A model generated the notes under the pieces. The model saw nothing but the letters and a program-made list of their open reading frames with translations, had not been told where the DNA came from and did not search any database. Both the position numbers and the translations under genes were made by a program. From the NCBI GenBank assembly GCA_007116605.1, contig SKID01000339.1, positions 1-6,786 of the forward strand: 6,786 bases of DNA, read 5' to 3'. The DNA comes from Tissierellia bacterium. Lineage in GTDB: Bacteria > Bacillota > Clostridia > Tissierellales > Dethiosulfatibacteraceae. The stretch's first letter is position 1, and the number at the start of each line of letters is the position of its first letter. Of the stretch, positions 1 through 6,048 are shown piece by piece.

Positions 1-1269
1 TAAAATGACCATTAAAAACAAAGGTTTACCAGCGTCTAACACAGCAAGGCTCAAATACCACTTGCTCATAAAACCATTAAAACCAGGTATGCCAATCATT
101 CCAAGTGCTCCTACAGAGAAAGCAACCATGGTGATAGGCATTTCATAACCAATACCATCTAATGACTTTACGTTTCGATTGCCTGTTTGATAAATAATGG
201 CACCCACGCTTAAAAACAAGAGGGCTTTCATCAGGGCATGTGCGATAACATGGTAAAGGCTAGCAGTTAAACCTAATTCGGTAGCCAGACCCATACCCAG
301 AAAAATATAACCTACTTGACCAACACTAGAATAAGCCAAAACTCGTTTGATATCACTCTGACCTATTGCAAAGATCGACCCCATAATCATGCTAATTGAT
401 GCAAAGTAAGTTAAAAACTCATGGATACCTATGCTGGTTATAATATCTTGTCCAATGACGCGAAATAATATTTTAGCCATTAAAAAGACATAAACTTTGC
501 CTACCAAACCACCTAATAAAGCACTGGAAGGAGTGGGCGCAGAAGAATATGCATCAGGGAGCCAAATATGTAATGGAAAGATAGCAGCTTTAATGCCTAA
601 ACCTGTCAGAATAAAGCCAAGGCTTATTAATATATTTCTAGGGAAGAGCTCCCAAGCAGTTGTCATCACAGCATTGACAGCATGCATATTAAGATTTCCA
701 GTAACCATATAGATTAAAGCAATACCCATTAAAATAGACACAGAGCCAATAGTGCTCAACATCAAATACTTGAAGCTAGCCAATAAATTTTGTTTAGTCC
801 GTTTAATAGATATAAGAGCACAAGATGTTAATGATAATATTTCCATAAAAACATATACATTAAACAAATCATTGCTCATAATCATACCAATCATGGAGAA
901 TACAAGAAGAAAGATTAGAGCATAATAATTGTAATACTGTTGTTCGTAGATTTCTCGAGTGATATCTTTTAAAGAATACACCATGATTAAGCCAGCAACG
1001 GTCAAAACAACCAGTGTCATTAATGCAGAAAAGTCATCAATGAGAAACTGGATACCAATAAGTTCATTCCATTGACCAAATGTGTAAACATAAGAGCCGT
1101 AAAGATAGACTTCAATAAATAGAATTAATGACAAAATCCAACTTATAACAAAAGCAACAGCCATTTCTGTTTGAAACATATTCGTATAATGACCTTTTCT
1201 TAAAGGAATGAGGACTGATCCAATTAATAAGATGATTAATATGAAAACTGGAAAGTGAAAACTAATCAT
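1..1269 (-). CDS. mrpD: Mrp/Mnh antiporter subunit D (MbhH-like), C-terminus cut by window edge
   Basis: This is the large proton-translocating subunit of the multisubunit cation/H+ antiporter, homologous to complex I subunits NuoL/M/N and an integral membrane protein. My translation from the ATG at 1269 stays open for 423 codons to the left edge; family members are about 490 residues, so only the last helices are missing. The ion-path residues are visible: the Glu of helix 5 at E143 (VFMEILSL), the helix 7 Lys at K227 (GIKAAIFPLHIWLPDA), K258 (LVGKVYVF), H340/H344 and K348. The family motif SDIKRVLAYSSVGQVGY is at about 305-321. The start overlaps the mrpC stop by 8 bases (ATGATTAG), and only a weak purine stretch precedes it, so translation probably depends on coupling to mrpC. 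It is MrpD or MbhH rather than MrpA, because the MrpA C-terminal modules are separate genes upstream. Confidence in the family is very high. Confidence 0.95.
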   Translation of the reverse strand, partial: MISFHFPVFILIILLIGSVLIPLRKGHYTNMFQTEMAVAFVISWILSLILFIEVYLYGSYVYTFGQWNELIGIQFLIDDFSALMTLVVLTVAGLIMVYSLKDITREIYEQQYYNYYALIFLLVFSMIGMIMSNDLFNVYVFMEILSLTSCALISIKRTKQNLLASFKYLMLSTIGSVSILMGIALIYMVTGNLNMHAVNAVMTTAWELFPRNILISLGFILTGLGIKAAIFPLHIWLPDAYSSAPTPSSALLGGLVGKVYVFLMAKILFRVIGQDIITSIGIHEFLTYFASISMIMGSIFAIGQSDIKRVLAYSSVGQVGYIFLGMGLATELGLTASLYHVIAHALMKALLFLSVGAIIYQTGNRNVKSLDGIGYEMPITMVAFSVGALGMIGIPGFNGFMSKWYLSLAVLDAGKPLFLMVIL

Positions 1270-1639
1270 GTTCAATACCATCCATTTGAAAGATTTCATC
1301 CATTTCAATTGTGCCATATAACTCATGGATGCGGATAATGATACTTAATGCGTAAGCGGTAATGCTTACAGCTACGACAATGCCCGTAAGAATCATGGCT
1401 GAAGGCAAAGGATTGACGTAAGTAATGCTTTCGTTTGCCATATCAATAATGGGCGCAGCAGCTCCTTTTGCGTATCCAATAGATACAAAAAAAAGGAAAA
1501 TGGAGGTTTCCATAATATTGACACCAATCACTCGCTTTAATAAGTTTGAATGAGTTAAAACGGTGTATAATCCAATGACAAACAAAGTAAAAGCACCAAT
1601 GTAGTTAATATTATCGAGTATCATATTCCAATTAATCAT
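1262..1639 (-). CDS. mrpC: Mrp/Mnh antiporter subunit C (NuoK-like, MbhG-like)
   Basis: A 125-residue membrane protein related to complex I subunit NuoK, with three predicted helices; it forms part of the ion path next to MrpD. Recognisable features are the acidic helix residue E44 in the segment GVNIMETSIFLF and the family block NPLPSAMILTGIVVAVS followed by a basic C-terminal end of the last helix (IIIRIHELYG). An in-frame ATG lies 13 codons further upstream at 1678, but the ATG at 1639 is preceded by GAGGAGGAGATGT, a near-perfect ribosome binding site, and gives the usual family length. The chosen start overlaps the mrpB stop by 8 bases (ATGATTAA), and its own stop overlaps the mrpD start by 8 bases. 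The tail after the last helix (about residues 103-125) is acidic and ends EHD. Confidence 0.95.
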   Translation of the reverse strand: MINWNMILDNINYIGAFTLFVIGLYTVLTHSNLLKRVIGVNIMETSIFLFFVSIGYAKGAAAPIIDMANESITYVNPLPSAMILTGIVVAVSITAYALSIIIRIHELYGTIEMDEIFQMDGIEHD

Positions 1640-2063
1640 ACATCTCCTCCTCGATAGTACGATGAAACAAGGTGACAATGGTACTTGCGACTTTCATGCC
1701 GATGGCAAAAGTTGCAAGAGGAATCAGTCCTCCACTAAGTAGGGTTCCCACTACACCTGGAGGAAAGCCAGCACTTAAGTTTTCTAAAAAAAAGCCACCA
1801 CTGACAATACCTACAAGTCCGAGACCGATAAAAAACAGGATGCCACCACTTTCTATTTTAGAAGTGATTTCATGAGGCGCTTTTTTATGACCTTCATGGA
1901 TACCAAAAGCCAAGGTGTATAGGATATAACTAGCTCCCATAATAGCTCCGCCAGCAAATGCGCCTCCAGGTGACAAATGACCATGGAGAATCACATAAAT
2001 TCCATATAGCTGAATGAATGGCATGATTAGCTTTGTAACGGTCTTAACAATCAGATCATTCAT
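1632..2063 (-). CDS. mrpB: Mrp/Mnh antiporter subunit B (MnhB domain, MbhF-like)
   Basis: A 143-residue membrane protein with four predicted helices, belonging to the MnhB family. The signature is the early segment HGHLSPGGAFAGGAIMGAS at about residues 27-45, equivalent to the GHxxPGGGFxGG motif of the family. A hydrophilic loop of about 20 residues (56-72) separates helix 2 from helix 3, and a glycine-rich stretch at 100-112 (FPPGVVGTLLSGG) precedes the last helix. Family members are about 140 residues, so this is full length. The start is fixed by an AGAGGA ribosome binding site 5 bases upstream and by an 8-base overlap (ATGAATGA) with the stop of the preceding MbhE-like gene. In Mrp complexes this subunit sits against the MrpA C-terminal helices, here supplied by the two small upstream proteins (inference from family structures). 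Confidence 0.95.
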   Translation of the reverse strand: MNDLIVKTVTKLIMPFIQLYGIYVILHGHLSPGGAFAGGAIMGASYILYTLAFGIHEGHKKAPHEITSKIESGGILFFIGLGLVGIVSGGFFLENLSAGFPPGVVGTLLSGGLIPLATFAIGMKVASTIVTLFHRTIEEEMYD

Positions 2064-2364
2064 TAGAATCCTCTCTTTTCATTATTGAAGTCATTTTTTT
2101 ACCACTTAAGACAGAAATTACCGCTGTAATAGATGTAAACAAAACGGTTGTTTCTCCTAAAGTATCAAAAGCCCTATAATCAGTAATAATAGAAGCAATC
2201 ACATTAGGGGTATTGGTATCCGCAATGGCTTGGGAAATATAGTATTCGGACACTTGGTTAAATGAAGGGTTATTAACATTACCCATTGGAGGCATTTCGG
2301 GAATACTTGAGAGTAACACCATTAATAAACCGCCCAAAACAAAAACCACAAACGATTTTTTCAT
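2056..2364 (-). CDS. MbhE-like subunit (corresponds to the end of MrpA)
   Basis: A 102-residue protein with an N-terminal helix (about 4-20), a soluble middle part and a second helix (about 70-87). The diagnostic segment is NVIASIITDYRAFDTLGETT (residues 54-73), matching the conserved NVVNxILVDFRGFDTLGE block that lies at the end of MrpA in classical Mrp systems and in MbhE of archaeal hydrogenase clusters. It is therefore a separately encoded piece of the MrpA C-terminal region. It starts four bases before the end of the previous gene (ATGA overlap) with GGAGG 8 bases upstream, and its stop overlaps the mrpB start by 8 bases. Automated annotation may call it 'hydrogenase subunit MbhD domain-containing' or 'MnhB-related'. 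The functional role is inferred from the homologous block and gene position. Confidence 0.85.
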   Translation of the reverse strand: MKKSFVVFVLGGLLMVLLSSIPEMPPMGNVNNPSFNQVSEYYISQAIADTNTPNVIASIITDYRAFDTLGETTVLFTSITAVISVLSGKKMTSIMKREDSNE

Positions 2365-2600
2365 TTTTCCATCCTCCGTGTTCGACTAATCACTCCGATA
2401 AATAAAATAGTTGTCACACCAGCGCCAATGGCAGCTTCAGTCATAGCGATATCAGGGGCTCTGAGTAATAGCCATATGATTGCCATGACTAAACTGTAAG
2501 AAGCAAAAATAATGACCGCACCGATAAGGTCTTTTGTTCTTTCTACCGCTAAAGCGCAAGCAATTAAAAAAATAATGAGAATAACATTTAAAATTTGCAT
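2361..2600 (-). CDS. DUF4040 / MbhD-like antiporter subunit (MrpA C-terminal module)
   Basis: A 79-residue membrane protein with three predicted helices, related to NuoJ and to the DUF4040 module in the C-terminal part of MrpA. The hallmark is LLLRAPDIAMTEAAIGAGV (residues 44-62) followed by TTILFIGVI, matching the APDVALTEAAVGAG motif; E55 is the conserved buried acid. In classical three-part Mrp systems this module is fused to the large MrpA antiporter domain, whereas here it is free-standing, as MbhD is in archaeal membrane-bound hydrogenases. The start is 1 base after the mrpG stop, with AGGTGA 6 bases upstream. The end overlaps the next gene by ATGA. The basic C-terminus (RTRRMEK) should face the cytoplasm. 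Confidence 0.9.
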   Translation of the reverse strand: MQILNVILIIFLIACALAVERTKDLIGAVIIFASYSLVMAIIWLLLRAPDIAMTEAAIGAGVTTILFIGVISRTRRMEK

Positions 2601-2601
2601 A

Positions 2602-2898
2602 TCATTTCACCTGTTGCCTTTTTTCATAATAATAGGCTGCCTTTGCCATAATATGAGCAGCTGTTGGTGTTGTCATCCAGATAAAGACTAAAATCACAAA
2701 TAGTTTTAAAGTGGCAGGATGCAATCCTTTATATAGTGCCATTGCAACTAAAGCTAGTCCGGCTCCTAAAGTATCACTTTTAGTGGTGGCATGCATTCGA
2801 CAAAAGGCATCGGGCATTCGGATAAGACCAATGGTGCCAACTAAGAAAAAGAAGCCACTTCCCATCAATAAGATTAGAATTAAAATGTCTTTGAACAT
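2602..2898 (-). CDS. mrpG: Mrp/Mnh antiporter subunit G (MbhC-like)
   Basis: A 98-residue membrane protein of the MnhG/PhaG family with three predicted helices. The signature GLIRMPDAFCRMHATTKSD at residues 24-42, continuing TLGAGLAL, corresponds to the family block GLLRLPDxxxRLHAxTKxxTLG. An in-frame ATG exists at 2961, but it would place 21 non-conserved residues before the first helix and deep overlap with mrpF. The ATG at 2898 has GGAGG 8 bases upstream (GTGGAGGCATAAC) and gives the family length, so it is the better start. The 13-base gap after mrpF and 1-base gap before the next gene keep it inside the operon. MrpG is a small structural subunit with no known catalytic residues of its own. 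Confidence 0.95.
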   Translation of the reverse strand: MFKDILILILLMGSGFFFLVGTIGLIRMPDAFCRMHATTKSDTLGAGLALVAMALYKGLHPATLKLFVILVFIWMTTPTAAHIMAKAAYYYEKRQQVK

Positions 2899-2911
2899 TG
2901 TTATGCCTCCA

Positions 2912-3178
2912 CTAGAATAGGTTTCTCTTTTCAATATATTTTGATACGCAAATAGTTGCAATAAAACCAGTCATGGCATACACCAAGGCGACATCAATAA
3001 AAGCCGTTTGTTCAGTGATAAAAGAAATCAAAATGATGAGTATGGTGACTTTTGTAGCCATCATATTAATTCCAACAACACGATCAGCGGATGTAGGACC
3101 AACATAAGCCCGATATAAACAGAAGAAAAATAAAAGTCCTAAAAAAACTGTCATCAGTATCATTGCTATTTCAATCAT
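2912..3178 (-). CDS. mrpF: Mrp/Mnh antiporter subunit F (MbhB-like)
   Basis: An 88-residue protein with three predicted membrane helices, of the MnhF/PhaF family. The block GPTSADRVVGINMMATKV (residues 27-44) is the family signature GPTxxDRVVAxNxxxTK, and D62 in the third helix (AFIDVALVYAMTGFIATI) is the conserved acid expected there. Length is normal for the family. The start overlaps the mrpE stop by 8 bases (ATGATTGA), with AAGGAG 6 bases upstream inside the mrpE coding region. In solved Mrp-type complexes MrpE, F and G form a bundle at one end of the membrane module. The operon order here is the standard E-F-G block. Confidence 0.96.
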   Translation of the reverse strand: MIEIAMILMTVFLGLLFFFCLYRAYVGPTSADRVVGINMMATKVTILIILISFITEQTAFIDVALVYAMTGFIATICVSKYIEKRNLF

Positions 3179-3680
3179 GGGCTACTCCTTCTATTTCCAA
3201 TAATAACTTTTCAACAGTGCTATTTGTCAAATCTAATGCAGCTTGGTGAGTCAGTGCGTGTATTAAGTATTGATCTTCAGTTAAGTCAACAGTCAAGGTT
3301 CCTGGAGTTAATGTAATGGCATTCCCGTACATGACCTTATAAAAATCAGAATCAGATTTAGCTGGAATCCATAACATTTCTGGCGCGATGGGTAAATCAG
3401 GACTCAAAACGATTTTTGCCACTTGGATATTGGCAACAATAATATCTCTTAACAAATAAAAGATACAGCGAATCCACAGACCCAGTTTGTTTGGGGTCAA
3501 CCATCCAGCCATATCTTGTTTTGATAAAAAGTCCTTATTATACCAAGTGATTAAAGCAGAAGAAATTAAACCTAAAAAAAGGGAAAACCAATGGAAACTA
3601 GAGGATATAATAAGCCAAAATCCAAAAAGTCCTAGGAAAAGAATGATGTGATTGCTTTTAATTTTTTTTGTAGGTTGCAT
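3171..3680 (-). CDS. mrpE: Mrp/Mnh antiporter subunit E (MbhA-like)
   Basis: First gene of the antiporter operon, encoding a 169-residue MnhE family protein. Two or three hydrophobic segments fill residues 11-48 and a further amphipathic segment lies at 65-90. A soluble C-terminal domain carries the family motif YGNAITLTPGTLTVDL (118-133). I chose the ATG at 3680, which follows AGGA at 9 bases and gives a length close to the roughly 160 residues of characterised MrpE proteins. A GTG start at 3719, with GGAG 10 bases upstream, would add 13 hydrophilic residues and cannot be excluded. The protein ends AHD and its stop overlaps the mrpF start by 8 bases. MrpE is needed for full activity of Mrp complexes, but its own role in transport is not settled. 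Confidence 0.93.
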   Translation of the reverse strand: MQPTKKIKSNHIILFLGLFGFWLIISSSFHWFSLFLGLISSALITWYNKDFLSKQDMAGWLTPNKLGLWIRCIFYLLRDIIVANIQVAKIVLSPDLPIAPEMLWIPAKSDSDFYKVMYGNAITLTPGTLTVDLTEDQYLIHALTHQAALDLTNSTVEKLLLEIEGVAHD

Positions 3681-3728
3681 AATAACCGATCCTTTATACT
3701 TTTTTATCTCATGACTCACAGCGATTCG

Positions 3729-3802
3729 TCTCCAACTTTTAAGGTGGAGATAAGTTCTGTAGAGTGGGTGGATAATGGTCCTTAGATTCAGGGGCGTATC
3801 AA
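3729..3802 (+). mobile_element. Possible right-end remnant of an IS200/IS605-type element (two hairpins then TCAA)
   Basis: Two inverted repeats stand close together. The first pairs TCTCCAACTT (3729-3738) with AAGGTGGAGA (3741-3750) with one mismatch. The second pairs GTCCTT (3778-3783) with AGGGGC (3790-3795), complete only if G-U pairs are allowed, which favours a plus-strand transcript or strand. TCAA follows at 3799-3802. Subterminal hairpins followed by TCAA are typical of right ends of some single-strand-transposing IS200/IS605 elements. No tnpA or tnpB coding sequence accompanies it, so this would be at most a relic. The alternative is a leader hairpin of the antiporter operon, lying just upstream of the alternative mrpE start. 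Confidence 0.25.
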
Positions 3803-3974
3803 TTGTCCTATGATTTCATGAATTCTGTTAATTTAAGTAGACCAATAATCATAAGAATGATTAAGTTGGGTGACGTTTCTAATGTCATCAGAACCTTTAG
3901 AAAAAGTTATCCAAGGACTTAGTAATGTATGCCTCAGGAGTAATGCGTTATTTTCACTGACCACAGTCTACTTA

Positions 3975-4015
3975 TTAATGAATAGGTCAGGTTGCTACAG
4001 TATACCTATTATTAA
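3975..4015. repeat. Inverted repeat, arms of 12-13 bases around a 16-base spacer
   Basis: The left arm TTAATGAATAGGT (3975-3987) and right arm ACCTATTATTAA (4004-4015) are complementary apart from one unpaired base in the left arm. The inner seven bases, AATAGGT and ACCTATT, pair perfectly. A further AACCTAT copy at 4014-4020 and AACCTA at 4041-4046 give the region a repeated ACCTA character. It could be an operator near the mrp promoter or an RNA hairpin in the leader. It has no U-tract and does not look like a terminator. Confidence 0.5.
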
Positions 4016-4036
4016 CCTATTTGATAGATTTGTCAA
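4009..4036 (-). promoter_or_regulatory. Candidate sigma-A-type promoter for the mrp operon
   Basis: On the minus strand a perfect TTGACA (4036-4031) is followed after 16 bases by TAATAA (4014-4009), or after 17 bases by AATAAT. The proposed -10 box lies within the right arm of the AATAGGT/ACCTATT inverted repeat, so a repressor bound to that dyad could block it. A competing TTGACA at 4112-4107 has a poorer -10 box. No transcription data support either. Confidence 0.3.
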
Positions 4037-4150
4037 TTATAACCTACAGATTTAAATAATAAATTTTTTTAACTTTTAGATATTTTTAAAATGTTAACGA
4101 TTTCAATGTCAATATTGTCATAAGTTGTTTCATAGAGTAGAATCAAAGCT

Positions 4151-4169
4151 CTCAAAAATAGTTTTCGAG
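4151..4169 (-). other. Weak hairpin directly after the rlmH stop codon
   Basis: On the minus strand, CTCGAAAA and TTTTTGAG around a three-base loop can form an 8-bp stem (one G-U pair) immediately after the rlmH stop. It is AT-rich and followed by AGCTTTGATT rather than a U-tract, so it is a poor intrinsic terminator. It may only stabilise the 3' end of the transcript, or mean nothing. Confidence 0.25.
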
Positions 4170-4649
4170 TCACTTATGGTAGGGTTCCCCTTTGATGATT
4201 CTAAAGGTTCTATAAATCTGTTCTAGTAATATGACTTTGAACAATTGATGGGGAAATGTCATTTTTGAAAAAGACAATTTCATATCAGCTTTGTTGATGA
4301 TCTCATCTGATAATCCTAGGGATCCACCGATGACAAATGTGATATGGCTAGTACCATAAACCCTGAGGTTTTCGATTTTATCGGCGAGGGCTTCACTAGT
4401 CAACTGTTTTCCCTTAATATCCAAAGCAATTAAATAAGATGCAGTATTCAGCTTTGAGAGTATTTTTTCACCTTCTTTTTGTTTCACGATAGCTTCTTCT
4501 TTTTTGCTGAGGTTTTCAGGCGCTTTTTCATCAGCTAAAGTGATGGTTTCTAATTGACAATAGGAAGACAGACGTTTTACATATTCGTCAATAGCATCAT
4601 TATAATATTTTTCTTTTATTTTACCCACAGATAGAATGGTAATTTTCAT
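4170..4649 (-). CDS. rlmH: RlmH, 23S rRNA (pseudouridine-1915 N3)-methyltransferase
   Basis: This SPOUT-class enzyme uses S-adenosylmethionine to methylate N3 of pseudouridine 1915 in helix 69 of 23S rRNA, acting on assembled 70S ribosomes. The 159-residue protein is full length for the family. It begins MKITILSVGKIKEKY, carries the cofactor-binding turn FVIGGSLGLS at 105-114, and ends with the highly conserved stretch from MTFPHQLFKV (130) to IIKGEPYHK (159); the last residues help form the active site. The ATG at 4649 is preceded by AAGGAG at 11 bases. That ribosome binding site begins inside the stop codon of the photolyase gene 15 bases upstream, so the two are probably cotranscribed. RlmH is usually found near unrelated housekeeping genes, so linkage to a photolyase looks like a local arrangement. 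Confidence 0.98.
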   Translation of the reverse strand: MKITILSVGKIKEKYYNDAIDEYVKRLSSYCQLETITLADEKAPENLSKKEEAIVKQKEGEKILSKLNTASYLIALDIKGKQLTSEALADKIENLRVYGTSHITFVIGGSLGLSDEIINKADMKLSFSKMTFPHQLFKVILLEQIYRTFRIIKGEPYHK

Positions 4650-4664
4650 AGCAAAAGAGTCTCC

Positions 4665-6041
4665 TTAAGAGTTAATGTGGCGATTCACGTAGGTATCAAT
4701 GTCAAACTTTCTTTTCAAGCCATTAGCATTCATGTAGCGTAACTTACCAAAAACAGGACGTTCAGTCCATGGGCGGTCGTGCTTACCAAAACACCAAGCC
4801 ACACCTGCATAACTATTGGGATCTCTGCCATCTAGAAAGTATTTATTGTTCAGGTAGAGGGCGGTTTCATAGGCCGTTCGGTAATCGATAGACCATTCAA
4901 TGATTTTCTTGCACCAGTACATTCGCATGTAGGTATGCATAAATCCAGTGGTTACCATTTCTTTCATAGCAGCATTCCAGTAGGGATCGTGAGTGTTATA
5001 AGTTTCAAAATCTTCTAATGAATACAAATAGTCTCTCTGGTCTGCAACATGAATATCCATGGTGTCATAAGCCCAAGGTTCGGTCATTTTTTGGAAGTCA
5101 TGGTAGTTTTCTATATAGTACACATAATTAAAGGCCAGTTCTCTTCTGACTACCAGCTCTTCAATGAATGAAGAGACAGCTTCATCTAATTCTGCATGGT
5201 GTGTTAGTCTCTCTAAAACAGCATTTACAGCTGTGACAGGAGAGATTTGACCAAAATGTAGATAGGGACTTAAAAAAGAACAATAGTCATGTTCTGGATG
5301 GTTGCGAAGCAAATAATGGGATAAACTTTTATCTAAAAATGCCTTTAATTGATTAAGAGCAGCATTTTCACCGCTAATAAAGCGCGTTGACGGTTGGACA
5401 GAACGATCTAAATCTAACAAGTCCAAATATTCCATAGGCTCATCAATAATTTTAAAGTTGATATCATATTGAATAGGACTTGGAACAGATTGTTTCTCAA
5501 TAGGAGAAGTCTCATCTAAATAGTTTTTCATTTGAGACATTATTTTTGGGCGAAGGATCCGTGCTGAATAAGAGGCTTTTGGATAAGCTCTTTTAATCGG
5601 GACAACTACATCTCCTTCAACTTCAGCAATTGTCATATTAGTACGGGGGTTATGGTCATAAATCCATTGTCTCCATTTGCGTTCAATATAGGTATATCCT
5701 GCATCCATGACTAGGGCAATGGCATGTTTCATTAATTGAAGACAACCTTTTTCAGGGGAGACATGACCAATAACAAATGAAATATTGAGTGAGGCAAATT
5801 GGGTTTGTAATTCTTTTAAACCAGACAGCATAAAATGATAATGGCGTAAATTAGCATCGGGATAATAGTCAGTGACTCCAAAAAAAACAACTAAAGGGAC
5901 TTGGTGGTGATTTGATAGGTAGGTTGCATGAGACAAACTGTAATTGTTCTGAATGCGTTGGCTGCGTTGCATCCAATACAGCACATACTCACCTTGTGGT
6001 TCTGAGCAGGTTTGAGTTTGTAAAACACGGTGTGAATTCAT
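4665..6041 (-). CDS. phrB: Class II CPD photolyase (deoxyribodipyrimidine photo-lyase)
   Basis: This FAD enzyme uses blue light to split cyclobutane pyrimidine dimers in DNA. The 458-residue protein has the class II N-terminal block LYWMQRSQRIQNNYSL (21-36), an alpha/beta antenna domain, and a C-terminal FAD domain with LSPYLHFGQIS (257-267), MHTYMRMYWCKKIIEW (368-383) and YFLDGRDPNSYAGVAW (401-416), ending FGKLRYMNANGLKRKFD. W355, W376 and W383 have the same 21- and 7-residue spacing as the class II electron-transfer tryptophans described for Methanosarcina mazei, and N398 fits the flavin N5-contacting asparagine. The start is the ATG at 6041 with GAGG 5 bases upstream; a TTG at 6059 would add six residues that include that site. 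The tight fit with the small ORF before it and rlmH after it suggests one transcript. Confidence in class II is high. Confidence 0.97.
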   Translation of the reverse strand: MNSHRVLQTQTCSEPQGEYVLYWMQRSQRIQNNYSLSHATYLSNHHQVPLVVFFGVTDYYPDANLRHYHFMLSGLKELQTQFASLNISFVIGHVSPEKGCLQLMKHAIALVMDAGYTYIERKWRQWIYDHNPRTNMTIAEVEGDVVVPIKRAYPKASYSARILRPKIMSQMKNYLDETSPIEKQSVPSPIQYDINFKIIDEPMEYLDLLDLDRSVQPSTRFISGENAALNQLKAFLDKSLSHYLLRNHPEHDYCSFLSPYLHFGQISPVTAVNAVLERLTHHAELDEAVSSFIEELVVRRELAFNYVYYIENYHDFQKMTEPWAYDTMDIHVADQRDYLYSLEDFETYNTHDPYWNAAMKEMVTTGFMHTYMRMYWCKKIIEWSIDYRTAYETALYLNNKYFLDGRDPNSYAGVAWCFGKHDRPWTERPVFGKLRYMNANGLKRKFDIDTYVNRHINS

Positions 6042-6048
6042 AAAAACC

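Larger units (their letters stand above)
3681..4169 (-). promoter_or_regulatory. Gene-free region between rlmH and mrpE: probable promoter and leader of the antiporter operon
   Basis: This stretch of about 490 bases has no convincing gene. It is more AT-rich toward the rlmH side (about 4020-4130). Read on the minus strand, two TTGACA boxes occur: one at 4112-4107 followed after 17 bases by TTAAAA, and one at 4036-4031 followed after 16 bases by TAATAA. A TATACT lies at 4004-3999. Any of these would leave a leader of about 300 to 400 bases before mrpE, long enough to hold regulatory RNA structure. I recognise no known riboswitch class in it. No strong terminator with a U-tract separates rlmH from mrpE, so some read-through is possible. 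Promoter positions are pattern matches only. Confidence 0.4.

Noticed and set aside
497..712. Plus-strand ORF of 71 codons
   Set aside because: It lies wholly antisense to the conserved core of mrpD (helices 5 to 8) and has no family features.
1672..1875. Plus-strand ORF of 67 codons
   Set aside because: Antisense shadow of mrpB; the lysine- and proline-rich product is typical of a reverse-frame artefact.
2711..2920. Plus-strand ORF of 69 codons
   Set aside because: Antisense shadow of mrpG, which is clearly real by its family signature.
3681..3860. Known riboswitch or T-box in the mrpE leader
   Set aside because: The hairpins do not match any conserved riboswitch core I can recall, and no terminator/antiterminator pair with a U-tract is visible.
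3870..4055. Plus-strand ORF of 61 codons in the rlmH-mrpE intergenic region
   Set aside because: It starts with GTG without a ribosome binding site, has no recognisable motif, runs against all other genes, and crosses the inverted repeat and candidate promoter. It looks like chance.
4151..4169. rho-independent terminator after rlmH
   Set aside because: The stem is short and AT-rich, and no U-tract follows, so it is listed only as a weak hairpin.
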